Below are positions 10,369 to 21,095 of a stretch of DNA of 64,000 nt, piece by piece. The notes beneath the pieces were generated by a model. The model was not told the origin of the DNA and did not search any database. It saw nothing but the letters and a program-made list of their open reading frames with translations. The translations under genes and the position numbers were made by a program. Origin of the DNA: Raffaelea ambrosiae (Eukaryota > Ascomycota > Sordariomycetes > Ophiostomatales > Ophiostomataceae); contig PCDI01000001.1 in assembly GCA_002778195.1 (NCBI GenBank), positions 3,745,869 through 3,809,868 on the forward strand. The letters run 5' to 3'. Within the stretch, counting starts at the first letter, position 1. Each line of letters starts with the position of its first letter.

Positions 10369-10556
10369 TGCGCATTTGGAAGACGAAAAAGACAGAAAGA
10401 AATGCAATGGCAGGCCATCCTGAGCGTGTTTATGTATTCTTTGGTTCTTGCTTTTTCTTTTCGTCATGAAAAACAACAATGATGAACTTGATTTCAAATA
10501 TAACTACACAATGGTGGCGCACACGGAGTTCCGTGTTTGCTGTGGCAATACCCTTA

Positions 10557-11113
10557 GATGGGTATTGCTAATTGTACGCGGCGTACAAATAAGCAAATGT
10601 ACGCCCCTCCTTAGATGGCGTCACGTGTGCGCACCCGTGACGCAGGACCCTCAGATTTCGGTGACAATCGCATGAAAAGCAGTAGAAAAGGTGATAGAAA
10701 CGCATGTATCAAAGGAGATCAGAGTTTAATTTTTCATGTATACACGTAGTACGTGTCGCTAAGTTATGACATTTTATCTCATTATATCAAAAGTACGAAA
10801 AGCACCACAGAAGCTGGGGAGTGCTCTGGAGAGGTAGGTTGAAGCTTTGGAAAAGTAGGAAGAAGATCTGAAGAGGTGGGAGGAAGCTCTGGAGAGGCAG
10901 GAGGAAGCTCTAAAGCATCAGATCCATATATGGAAGCCATATTAAACAGGTTGGCTGGTGAATCTACAGGTAATTGATGTTTGTGAGGCATTAGTATGAA
11001 TTATCACGATAGAGTGGAGGGCTCCTGCGTCACGAGCGCGCACACGTGACGCCATCTAAGGAGGGGCGTACATTTGCCTATTTGTACGCGGCGTACAATT
11101 AGCAATCCCCGTC
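10557..11113. mobile_element. Non-autonomous inverted-repeat element (MITE-like, TA target site)
   Basis: The left end (10557-10652) and the reverse complement of the right end (11017-11113) match over about 97 bp with roughly seven differences and one indel. Both ends are flanked by TA (10555-10556 and 11114-11115), as after Tc1/mariner/Fot1-type insertion. Within each arm TTGTACGCGGCGTACAA is an almost perfect palindrome (10572-10588, 11082-11098). The 364-bp interior has only a 69-codon minus-strand ORF, so movement would need a transposase in trans. It sits between a 5' gene end and the promoter of a regulator whose ATG is 109 bp away. Confidence 0.88.
10822..10916 (-). repeat. 21-bp tandem repeats encoding a heptapeptide, inside the mobile element
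   Basis: Four 21-bp units start at 10822, 10843, 10864 and 10885, with a partial fifth. On the minus strand they encode variations of ELPPASP in a 69-residue ORF (10782-10991) that starts MPHKHQLPVD. It may be the remnant of a transposase tail. I see no domain, and expression is unknown. Confidence 0.75.
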
Positions 11114-11221
11114 TAAGCAGCCTCGACCCCACGGCGGAACTCGCAGTTCCTCGTCCACAAAACAGAGCAACTCTCCCCGATCCCGCCATCCCACAGAACG
11201 CATCGCTCTGCACGCTCCCCA

Positions 11222-12615
11222 ATGCCTTCCAACACTTGTCCGGCGTGCGGGAAACATTTCACCGCTGGTCAGTCGGTCCGTCCCCGCGAACCGGAACGTG
11301 TGTTGCTGACAAACTTGCAGTTTCCTCGCTGAAGAGACACCAGAGACAGTACTGCTTGAGCAAAGAGCCAGCTACGCGAAAACGCGCGTGCCGAGAATGT
11401 GCAGCAGCCAAATCACGATGCGATCTGGACACGCCCCAATGCGGGCGCTGTGCGTCACGCAAAACGGTCTGCACATACACCCATCGATCCAGCAACAGGG
11501 ACGATTGTCCCACACAAGAAGAAACAAGATCGGCCCGGAAAAGGCACCCGGCTGATCCAGAAGAAACAGGCGCGGAACAGGGGGACCAGCCCGCCGCATC
11601 CACGCCGGATTTCTCCGTCCTCCTGACATTCTCCACCGTCCCCGAAGAGCGGACGCCCTTCCCCGAACTGGTGGTCTCGCCAGAGAGGCGTCGCGTCTTG
11701 CTCCATCACACCGGAACTCCGGGTACCTTGCATTTGGCTGCCAGTCGCACCATGCACCTGGTGGTGCGGGTGCTCAAGTCCTGGGCGCGCACCATGGCCA
11801 GCAGCAGCGGCCGACACGGGCCGTCTGCAGCGCATCTCCCCCCCATGATCCACCCCCTGCAGCTGCAACGGCACGGGGACACACACGTTCCCCAGCCTCT
11901 GGCACACTGTTGCACCCTCGCCCGCATGTGGGCCAACCAGGCCGAGGGAAGTGCGGCTCTGGTCTACGAGACCGTCCGGGCCGAGTTCCAGCACCAGCTG
12001 CAGCAGATGGCTTGCCTCGCGCTGGACGACACGCCGGCCCTGTTGGCCGCGTCCCAGGCTGTCCTCGTTTTGCTGATCATTCTTCTGTTTGGATTTGACG
12101 GGCCCGCCGCATCGGTCCGGTCTGAATCCCAAATGGTCATCGACGTCTGGGCGGCCAAAGAGCGCCTCACGGAGAGCGGCCTCATGCTCGCCGAAGAGTC
12201 GACCACGGCTGCTCCCACCACCGCCTTGACCGTGCCGTCGTGGCACAGCTGGGTCCTCACCGCCGCCAAACGTCGCACCCTCTTGGCCCTCCATCATGTC
12301 GAGTGGGCGTGGTCCTTGATGCGCGGTTACCCTGTGCTTTCGTGCTTCGAGCTTGGCCCCTTGCCAGCGCCCGATGCTGGCTTCTTGTGGCGCGCCACAG
12401 ACGAAGATGTCTGGGCCCGCTTGTACGGCGATTGGGTGCGGACATGGGCGGGACAGGGAGGGTGGTATCGCATGGCGGACTTTTTCAACCTGGACCCGAC
12501 AGGACCACTGCGTGCGCGCACGGAGATGTGGCTGGCCGAGGCAGACGAGTTTGGCATGTTGCTCATGGCAGAAAGTGGGTTGGATTCCCTGCCGAGACAC
12601 ATTATTGTCCACTAA
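11222..12615 (+). CDS. Transcription factor with C2HC zinc finger plus Zn2Cys6 cluster
   Basis: Exon 1 (11222-11267) and exon 2 (11321-12615), joined across a 53-nt intron with a GCTGAC branch site, give 446 residues. Splicing assembles CPACGKHFTAVSSLKRH with C27 after it (Cx2Cx12Hx4C finger). Without splicing, the finger is destroyed. The binuclear cluster follows directly: CRECAAAKSRC, CGRC, C. Fungal regulators with this tandem arrangement are known but poorly studied. The remainder is helical and resembles the middle homology part of fungal regulators. The target genes are unknown; neighbours are the short-chain dehydrogenase and the saccharopine-like reductase. The mobile element ends 109 bp upstream and could supply or disrupt promoter sequence. 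Confidence 0.85.
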
Positions 12616-12712
12616 CACATGGTAGTCAACGCCGTGGGCGAGTAAATTGTCTTCTGGGAGCATTTTGAAAGCACCGATCATTCACGAACTACAATCTGCC
12701 TGCACCTGGGTA

Positions 12713-13920
12713 CTATGTCAAAGACTCGACAGACCGGATCATCTCCTCCACATCCGAAAAAGCCGGGTCCTGCATGGTCTCCTTCCACACTACATCAACC
12801 AACTCCTTGTTCTTGTAGTAATACCAACGAGACAATCTGTACAGTCCGCCACAGTTAGCAAAGTGAACACAGAAGCGCGAATGATCACAACGAATGGAGA
12901 CAAATGAGACACGGAAACGGAAACGGAAACGTACGTCACGACCTCAAAGTTGATCAGAAAGCTTCCATGCACCTCGGGTCCATGGCCCGCCACGGCATCC
13001 ACGTACGACGCCGCGCCTCGATCCAGCGGTCGGCCCGCCACGCCTGCGTAGAGACGCACGGCCAGCGAGAAGAGGAGCCCCGACACCTCGCGCGCGAGCT
13101 CTGTGCCTTTGGTGAAGCCGGGGTCGACCATCAGCATGACCACGCGCTGCCGGTCGATGCGCTCCGCCAGCTGGACAAAATACAGCTGGGCGAGCAGCTT
13201 CGACGTGCCGTACCGCTCGGCCGGGGCCCAGTCCTTGGGCGAGGCGAGGTCGGCGTCCAAGGACGCAAGGAGCGGACGCGCCGCCCGGTTCTCGAGCTTG
13301 GCGAGGTGGGCCATGCGCGAGTTGACGGAGACAAGACGCGGCGTGTCGACGGTGTGGTTGGCGGGGCTCGTGAGGACGGGCAGCAGCAGCGCCGCGAGCA
13401 GGCTGGTGCCCAGATGGTTGACCTGCAGGGCCATTTCATGGCCGTTCTCGGGCGCGCGCTGGAAGGAGAGCGGCGACACGCCGGCGTTGAGAAGGACCAT
13501 GTCCACGGACTGGCCGGCCACGCGAACAAAGTCGGCCACCTGCTGGGCCAAGGCGCGGATGGACGGGTTCGACGCCATGTCCACCAGCCACACGTCAATG
13601 ACGGCCTGGGGATGGGCCGCCCTCAGCGTGTCGGCGGCCGCCTGGCCGCGGTCGCGGGACCGCACAGCCATGATCAGGCGGCCGAGACCAAGGCTCAGCA
13701 GCTGGCGCGCCGACTCGTAGCCCAGGCCCGTGTTGGCACCGGTAATCAGCGCCGTGCGGCCCTTGATGCGGGCACCATACTTTTCCGCGGTCGGCAGCGG
13801 GATGGTGGTGAAGAACTGGCTGCGAATGAAATGGACCAAGGCGTGTTCCGACGTGGGCTCCATGTCCTTGGACGGCGTTGGGGCCGCAGTGGCCCCTTTG
13901 GGCGATTGACACGCCGGCAT
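12713..13920 (-). CDS. Short-chain dehydrogenase/reductase (retinol dehydrogenase-like)
   Basis: Exon 1 13920-12935 and exon 2 12836-12713 (98-nt intron, donor GTACGT) encode 369 residues. TGANTGLG at 60-67 is the NAD(P) motif of classical SDRs. NAG (in LLNAGVSP) and a YGTSK active-site motif with an upstream serine complete the set. The spliced C-terminus LSRWYYYKNKELVDVVWKET matches fungal SDRs of the WW-oxidoreductase/retinol dehydrogenase type, often near secondary-metabolite genes. The alternative start at 13863 (MEPTSEHAL) is possible. It is convergent with the C2HC/Zn2Cys6 regulator, only 97 bp apart. The substrate is unknown. Confidence 0.87.
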
Positions 13921-14633
13921 TGTGTGTTTGTGTGTGTGTGTGTGTGAATTGTCTGGGACTCTGGATCCTGTACATCGAGAACGAAAACAGGAGACGGACA
14001 AAGGCTATTCAAGTATGCTTGCCCTCTGTTTTCTCTGCCTCTTCCCGGCGACATTCTTGTGGCCAGGATCACCGTCGGAGTAAGCAGACAGAGACGAAGT
14101 CGTGCATTACAAATGAGGCTGGCTGAATGCCGTCGGCATTCAGCCTTCAGTGGACCAAAATGGTCGGCCGAACCGAAAAAATGCAGAGAAACTCCACGAA
14201 AACAAGCAATGCCGCAACCCTGGACACGGAGCCCGGATTTTCACTCGACCAGCCTGCTCCGTTCGCCGTCCGTGCAGCCTTCCGCGATTGGTCTGGCCCG
14301 CTCGTCGCCACCGTTCTAGGGGATGTGGAATATTCTGTCATTTTTGGGGCCAGAAAGAATCTTACATCAGTCATCAACGACCACCACCCAAGTCGTCAAT
14401 GCGATTGTTGCCTACATGGACTGCCCATGCTGCACCCCGTAAGAGGAAATCATGTGGCGGCAGTCGCGTTGTACGAATGCCCATACGTCTCGTGTAGTAT
14501 CCATGTTCATTGTCTGCTTTTAGATTACCAAATAAATCATGCCGTCCGCTATTGTCCTCCCCTTTGGCAGGTCAGAATCATGTATGTAGCCATGCACTTC
14601 CTTGTCCAGCCATCGGCACCGAGATCTTCCACA
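13921..14633. other. Intergenic, SDR upstream region
   Basis: Contains a TG dinucleotide run at about 13922-13946 next to the SDR start, a 25-bp palindrome (listed separately) and a 175-codon ORF (14127-14654) without recognisable features, which I do not call. Confidence 0.5.
14121..14145. promoter_or_regulatory. 25-bp near-perfect palindrome, possible regulator site
   Basis: GGCTGAATGCCG (14121-14132) and CGGCATTCAGCC (14134-14145) are exact complements around one T, 200 bp upstream of the SDR. The centre contains CGG/CCG half-sites as used by zinc-cluster dimers. No factor is known. Confidence 0.4.
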
Positions 14634-15923
14634 CTATGGTCTATTGCCAGTTGAAATATTTACTCTGAACGGCTCAAGAGCCTTGTAGTCCAATCCTAAG
14701 CAAAAACAAGAATAGGCACGTTGTCCTGCAAACATCTGCGTCAGTAAGAAAGTCGGGTATGGGAAGCGGGGGTCTGGACTTTTTTTTGGAGGCTCACGTA
14801 CATCAAGCGGGTCGTTGAACCGAAGACGACGATCGAGGTCACTGATGCTCTTCATCTCGTCGTCGGTCAGGTCAAAATCCAGCACCTGCCGATTCTCCTG
14901 GAGGCGCGCCTTGCTGCTGCTCTTGGGGATGACCGTGATCTTGCGCTGCGTCGACCAGCGCAGCAGAACCTGGGCAGGCGTCCGGCCGTGGGCCGAGGCC
15001 GCCTTCTTGACCACCGGCTGCTGGAACAGCGGGAGGCAGTCCTTGGCCCGCGGCAGTTCCATCTCCACAAAGCTCGTCGGCCCAAAGGACGAGTACGCCG
15101 TGACATGGAGGCCGCTGTCTTTGGCAAACTGGACCAGCGCCGGCTGCACGAGGTACGGGTGGTGCTCGATTTGGAGCGCCGCCGGCCGGATGCGGGCATA
15201 CTTGAGAAGGTCCATCAGGACGGCGCCGTTGTAGTTGGAGAGGCCGAGGCTGCGGACCTTGCCGGCCTCGACGAGCGTCTCCAAGGCCCGCCAGGTGGAC
15301 TCCAGGGTGGCGGTGCCGGGGGCGAACTCGTCCGTCCAGTCGCTGGGGTAGCGCTTGGCGGGGTCGACGTAGGCCATCGAAAAGGGGAAGTGCACGTAGT
15401 AGAGGTCCAGGTAGTCGAGCTGCAGGTCGGCCAGCGTGCGCTCGAGGCCCTCGGGCACGTGCTCGGGGTCATGAAAGGTCGGCCACAGTTTCGACACGAC
15501 AAAGAGGTCCTGGCGCTTGACGAGGCCCTCCCGGAACGCTCTGGCAAAGCCCTCGCCCACTTGCTTTTCGTTTCCGTAGACTTGGCACACCGACAGTCAG
15601 CCAGAGTTAGAAGCCCTTCTCTTTCACAAAGAAATGGGCAAACGTTCGACATACTGGCAGCGCCGTCAAAAAGCCGGTAGCCGGCTTTGATGGCTTCATA
15701 GACCTGGTCGGCACAAGTGTCCTCGGGGAGCTTCCAGAGGCCGAAGCCCACAAGAGGGCTAGACAAGTTTGCATTTAGTAACTGTTCCGGGTTTCTTTTT
15801 TTTTTTTTTTCCTTCTTTTTCTTCTTTTTCTCCTCTTCCCCCATACTCTTCTTTCCCTGTTTTCCTAGAGAGATACGACAAAACAACTTACATGGAATAT
15901 CCGCTGTTTAGCTTGACAGACAT
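14634..15923 (-). CDS. xyl1: NAD(P)H-dependent D-xylose reductase (aldo-keto reductase)
   Basis: Exons 15923-15892, 15758-15655, 15580-14802 and 14735-14634 give 338 residues. The N-terminus MSVKLNSGYSIPLVGFGLWK appears only after splicing. The aldo-keto tetrad is complete: D42, Y47, K76, H109 (YYVHFPF). IPKSSS with R and N downstream is the coenzyme-phosphate loop. The enzyme reduces xylose to xylitol in the cytosol, the first step of pentose catabolism. Fungal xylose reductases are about 320 residues and commonly end in IFA or similar. Here the last exon starts MFA but continues through GGA for 31 more residues, suggesting a lost stop codon. A GGCTAAA site lies upstream. Intron 1 holds a long purine tract. 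Confidence 0.9.
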
Positions 15924-16547
15924 GTTCGGAATAGTCAGTAAAAGCCGGCAAAAATCACTTTCTGGCTCTGGTTCGTTTTCGATACTGGCTGTGGCCATGG
16001 GAGGAATTGGCAGCGCTGCACTCTCGCTTTCTATATGTCTGGGTACGTACTGATATGCATGATTTGCCCCTGATTACCAACACAAGGCACGAAGAGCAAC
16101 AAGAAGAAGGAGCCCATGGCCCCGATCAGGAACACAACCAAGGCGCGAGGAGCGCGCGCATCCTGCGACCGATGGGGTTAGGTTGTGCCGGCGTGCTCGG
16201 CTTGCATCACATCCCTGTCAGCGCGCTCCGTAGACCTGATTTGGTTTAGCCTTGGTGGTCTTACACCCGCAGTTATTGGTCTCCATGTAAACGACCCGAC
16301 GTATCACCGTACAAGATCATGCATGTCACGACAACATAGGTTGGACTACTTCAGTGCCATGAATACAACATTCCGCTTGCTGGAAATATGCAAGATATAC
16401 TAATACTATTCAATAAAAGTATTTTACTACCGCCGCAAGTCAAAGCAGAGTGATCTGGTAACGTATCCAGACAAAAGTGTGTCTGCCCAATCCTCGGATG
16501 GAAGATCCCTCCTCGTTCTCTCCCAGTCTCCAGGTGTCCAGCGTTTG
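15924..16547. other. Xylose reductase promoter and 3' flank of the APC permease
   Basis: No gene seen. It carries the XlnR-type site at 16245-16251. Confidence 0.5.
16245..16251 (-). promoter_or_regulatory. XlnR/Xyr1-type site GGCTAAA
   Basis: TTTAGCC on the plus strand reads GGCTAAA toward the xylose reductase gene, 322 bp upstream of its start. GGCTAAA is the established XlnR consensus in Aspergillus. One 7-mer alone is weak evidence, but its place before this gene is apt. Confidence 0.45.
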
Positions 16548-18425
16548 CTAAATCATATGCATGGATTCCAAATCCGCCTTCGGACCTTCGAAATTCTTTC
16601 CAATCCACAGCCAGATCACCGTTATGACAAGCAGCAAAAACACCAAGATAACACTAGTGTAATTCATAGACGACGCCTCGACCGGGAGCGTTGCCGGAAG
16701 GCTGAACAAGACCGCGAGCACAATGACAGCAAGTGGCGTAAAAACGTTGCATGTCAGACCGAACGGACCCCAGAGTCGGAACGGGGCCCTGGGCAGAACA
16801 GCACGGCCGCGTAAAACGAGAATCACCTGTGGAATAGCATAAGAAATATTCTGGGCTGGTCAGCGCAGGTACCGATTTTGAGTCCAAGTTCGGCATACGA
16901 AGCGCATACAAGATACAAAACAGCCGAAGTGACGATGGAATTGAAGGCGTTTGAAGAGGCAAGGTAGATGAGCCCGTAGAGCGAGCAGAAGCAGATGGTC
17001 AAGACCGTTGTACGGACCGGAAACTCGAGCGTCTCATCAACGTGGTCAAAGTAGTGGCGGAATGGGAGGCCTCCATCGCGTGCCAGCGCCCACGCAATCC
17101 GGCCAGAAGACACCCACTGCGCGCACAGGCTGTCTAAGACAGGTGTCAATGAAAAGGGCGTCCCAACCACCGAGCGTGCTGCGTGGACTTACTGTAGTAC
17201 ACCACGGTGATCCAGACCTGCATCACGGTAGCAGCAGCCTTGCTGCCCGTCACCTGGTAGAACAGCTCGAGCGACGGGAGAGCAGAAGACGACACGGCGT
17301 CCTGATCTGACATGGCGTAGATGAGGGACAGCATAAGAGGAAACACGGTCACGAATCCGAGGGCGATGCTGCCGATCATGATGAGGGGAACACGATGACT
17401 GGGCCTTGGCATTTCTTCCGCAACATGGGTTGCCGCATCTGTTCCCACGTAGGCATACCTGTCATCTCAGCGCGCTGGCCAGAAGCACCACAGAAAGACC
17501 AAACATCCACCACACACTTACATCGAGGTTCCAACAGACAGTACCCAAGCCGTGGAATACCCCCAGCCACTGGATCCGAGATCGTTGTCGGTGAACCGCG
17601 AGCCGGGGTAGAACTTCTGGTGCATGGCCAGGCCCATGATCAAGACCACGAGGCAGCCAGAGACCGACAGATAGAGACAGCTCTCCATGAACCAGCCGAT
17701 CTTTCTCGGGGCAATGAACAGAGGTGAGGATGTCATAGCGATGACGAGAAGGTACACCAGATAGGCGTGCCACCGCGCCGGGCTGTAGTCCTCGTTCCAG
17801 AAACTAGCCAGGCCCAGAGTAGAAATGGTGGCCAAGAGGGTGCCCGAGCTCGTGATGATCCACCAGCCGAGAATCGAAAACCAGCCAGTGTAGTAGGCGA
17901 CGGGCTTCTTCCAGCGCTGCGTCGACAGGAGGTAGGCGTAGTGGTATTGGCCCTGTGAGGCCATGATTAGCGCCTCTGGTCCTCTTGCTACAGCTGTCAG
18001 TTCAGCCACTCACGCCAGTAGAGGGGAAGGCTGATGAGATCTCAGCCAGGCCACATGTGATCAGGCCCTGAACGAGCGTGGCGGCAATAAGCGAGAAGAC
18101 GGCCATCTGCGGCCCTCCATAGATCAAGTTCTGTCCGAAGGAACTGAGATATCCCACCCACGAACCGGTGACGCTGCAACAGATTGAAATTAGGCCTGCC
18201 GGTCTCCCGTTCTATTGTTTTCATATATTGGACATACCTGAATGCCAGCCCGAATGCCTGCCACAGAGAGAACTTCCGCTCGAGTACAGCCTCGTGTCCC
18301 TGCAGGCCAAGAATCTCGTTGTCGCCCAAGGGCCGGCTCTCTCCCTGGTCATGGGATACCTGGCGGGTGAGGCTGTCACCGGTTGATTTCAGTACGTCTG
18401 CCTGCGACATTTTGCCTGGCTCCAT
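16548..18425 (-). CDS. APC-superfamily amino acid / GABA / choline-type permease
   Basis: Six exons: 18425-18238, 18173-18014, 17952-17522, 17458-17193, 17133-16910, 16850-16548; 523 residues. The short soluble N-terminus leads into FSLWQAFGLAF and about 12 membrane segments. SYVGTD-like YAYVGTDAATHVAEEMPRPS and SGRIAWALARDGGLPF are hallmarks of the fungal choline/GABA/amino-acid permease group (Hnm1, Uga4). It should import a small nitrogenous cation or amino acid at the plasma membrane. An alternative start is 18410. It is divergent from the DUF3445 gene, with five GATAA cores in the shared 1.36-kb region, consistent with nitrogen control and with a supply role for the amine-degrading enzymes next door. 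Confidence 0.87.
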
Positions 18426-19789
18426 TCTGTAGTTAGTCAATACGTTAATTCTCAATGATGTTTATTTTTAAAGCTGTGCGATGTAGGGCATTTCAAACAA
18501 CAGGCTCGTAAGCAGCAGCTTCATCTTATATGCAATTTCTGGGCCACACCTACACATTCCCGTTCTTGCCATCCCCCTCTTATCTATTGGCATCACAGAA
18601 TAAGCGTCACGCATTGCCTCAGGCCCTGGCTCGCTCCTACACTCTTGTTGTGCATAGGCAAAGATAAGCCTATGGCGATCTAGAACGAGACACGAGAGAA
18701 GCATCAAAAGAAGCGACATAACACATCTTGGATGTGGCGAGAGAAGCCTGTCATATCGGGGGGTTCTGCATAACTACCCAGGTTGCTTTCTTAGATTGGT
18801 CGGGGGGGGGGGGCTTATCTGTAAAGAGCCCAAGTGCAAGACCAGGCTTCCTCTGACCCCTCCCCCACAACCAGACCTCCATTCCCTTGGGGCCCCAAGT
18901 TCACTGCCAGCGAGTGGGAGATGCACCCTTCGACACGTCAGACTGGGATACGAAAATCAACATGACGAGAAGATTGTTGGAAAAGAAACTTCTTCCTTAC
19001 TTCTATACACACTAGCTATAACAATTATGTGGCATGTATCCCAGCTCGTCCCACGGGCCAGACTACTTTGTGCCCGAGATAATGCCCTAATAGAAACGAT
19101 GACCTGCTCCTGGGACATCATGCCAGCATTTGAGAAAGCTCCATCTGTACTATGAAACCCGTGCAGAGACGTTTTCGGTTTAAAGACGTACAATACACCA
19201 TTGAATGATGTCAGGCTCGACCCAAGGCAAAACTTTCCCAGGAACTCGAGGCAACACAACACACGGCTTATCTTGGCACTCGATTGGCCAACCGACAGGG
19301 TACCCGACGAAACCGAAACTTGTGTTCTCTGTGAGCTGTCCTACACCTGGTTCCATAAGAAGATCGGGGCAGCATTCGTGCGGATTGCAAGGCGCTCAAA
19401 GCAGGCAGAGCGCAATGCGCCCATACCGCGCTCTGATACAGATAGCGTCTTTGAAGCAAGCCCAGCGCGCTCCGCATACTTTTTTAGGACTAGCTTGAAT
19501 TACTTGGGTGTGGACGAAAAAGGTAATGGTCGTAGCTGCGAGAGAAATGGAAGTGGTTTGGCATTTGACTCGAGGAGAGGATCCGACGGAAACATCAGAC
19601 AACACCCGGACAGATGCTGGGAGATCGGAGGCAGCGAAAACACTGACGAAGAGTTGTTTGTCGTTGGGGGATTGTTGCCTGCCTCCAGCAACCATAGAAT
19701 TTATAAATTCAATCGTATATGAAATCTTTGTTTTGCGATCCACCGTCCCAGCCTTTTGACTGTATCGAGTCGAAAAAGACACAAATAGA
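18426..19789. promoter_or_regulatory. Divergent promoter region with GATAA cores
   Basis: GATAA or its complement at 18590-18594, 18664-18668, 18815-18819, 19078-19082 and 19268-19272. The first three fall within 230 bp before the permease. About three would be expected by chance in 1.36 kb, so only that trio is notable. ORFs at 18468-18719 (-) and 19201-19722 (+) have no support. Confidence 0.35.
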
Positions 19790-21095
19790 ATGGCTTCAAC
19801 GTGGATGACAGAATTGCTTGCTGTAGTCCTCGCCTGCGCTGGCCTGGTCTCTCTAGCAAGATGTCTGTGGGACAAGCTCGGTGGATCGCGAGAACACCAG
19901 CACGCGCAGCCAAAAGAAAAGAAGAAAATCAAGAGCATTGAGGAAACCCTGCTGCTGGACAAGGTTGTGCCGTTCGACGGTCTGCCCATCAACCAAGCGC
20001 AGGACTGGCCACGATACTGGAAGGCTGGCCAATACCAGATGACCATGGGTCTTCGAAAAATGGATCCCAACAACTGGCTGACCTTTGACGAGAAGTGGAA
20101 GGAACAGCACGAAGCAAAGTTGCGCTTTACGACGCTCTCCAACAGGCAGGAAATTGTGGACTATCTCGATGGCGAGGACGAGGCTGCTGTTGAGCTGTTG
20201 GACCTCGTCGTGGCCTACGTCACACGACGATTCCCGGCCATGTTCCGCATGGACGGCGACGAAATCGTGATCACGCCCACGGCTGAGCGCTATCGCGTTG
20301 TCAAACCCTACGATCGCCACCCCGTTGAGCTTGCCAACCTGCTCGTGATGGATGATCTATACGTTCTGAAGAAGGGCGTGCGCGACCTTTACTACCTGTA
20401 TGCCGCCCACTCCCCCCTGCAACACGATGCATCAGGACAGGACTGACTCTGTGCAATGCAGACGTGGCGCCATGCTGGCTGCTCCAACCGGGTGGCGCCT
20501 GGACCAGCGGATCGGCTGGCCGGTGTACCAGCTGCACGACGGCATTCCCCTGTGGAAAGAGAAGCTGCGGAAGTCCATGGAGAGGTCAATTTGCCCCTAA
20601 AATGACGCATCCTAGCTAGAGACGGAGAACTGACGCACAGCATTCAGATATTTTGTCAACATGAAAGCGGACAGCCCCATCCAGCGGAACAATCTGTTCA
20701 TCCAGCCAACCGACGGCATCTTCCACCACGACCGCTTCGAGACCTACCCGGTGGTGCACGACGCCGCGGGCATTTTCATTCGCACCGAGCTCCAGTCTCT
20801 GCGTCGGCTGCCGCGGTCCCAGGCCGTCATCTTCACCGTCCGCACGTATCTGGCCAACCTCACGGAGCTGCGTTCGGAGCCCGCGGAGCTGGAGCGGCTC
20901 TGGGATGCGGTGCGCCACATCCCGGACAACGTGGGCGAGTACAAGGTCAAGCACCTCTGGAACGACGCCTTTGAGCGGTTCTGCAAAGAAACGCTGCGCA
21001 AGAGCGACCCGGAGATCGACCCGGAGACCGGCAACGGCACGACGACGGCCGCCGCCCTGGCCACGCCCCACGCATGTCCTATGGGATTTGCCTGA
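19790..21095 (+). CDS. DUF3445 protein, relative of heme-dependent oxidative N-demethylase (HODM alpha-like)
   Basis: Exons 19790-20397, 20462-20584 and 20648-21095; 392 residues. Residues about 5-28 form a hydrophobic anchor (WMTELLAVVLACAGLVSLAR), then a basic linker. The DUF3445 signatures follow: MTMGLRKMDPNNWLTFDEKW near the start, GWRLDQRIGWPVYQLH (H228 where the family has a conserved IHxPVP histidine), and RTELQSLRRLPRSQAVIFTV with RTYL near the end. The bacterial founder HODM binds heme in a PAS-like fold and oxidatively demethylates dimethylamine to methylamine and formaldehyde. Fungal members are mostly uncharacterised. The N-terminal anchor suggests a membrane-bound form facing the cytosol or ER lumen. 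Confidence 0.85.

Noticed and set aside
9403..10482. 359-codon plus-strand ORF
   Set aside because: Antisense of the saccharopine dehydrogenase-like gene, which has clear motifs.
11455..12681. 408-codon minus-strand ORF
   Set aside because: Antisense of the C2HC/Zn2Cys6 regulator.
12904..13947. 347-codon plus-strand ORF
   Set aside because: Antisense of the short-chain dehydrogenase.
14127..14654. 175-codon plus-strand ORF
   Set aside because: Begins in the palindrome, runs into the xylose reductase 3' end, and shows no recognisable features.
18468..18719. 83-codon minus-strand ORF with a hydrophobic N-terminus
   Set aside because: It lies upstream of the permease, has no conserved features and the hydrophobic start may be chance.
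19201..19722. 173-codon plus-strand ORF upstream of the DUF3445 gene
   Set aside because: No features; lies in the divergent promoter.
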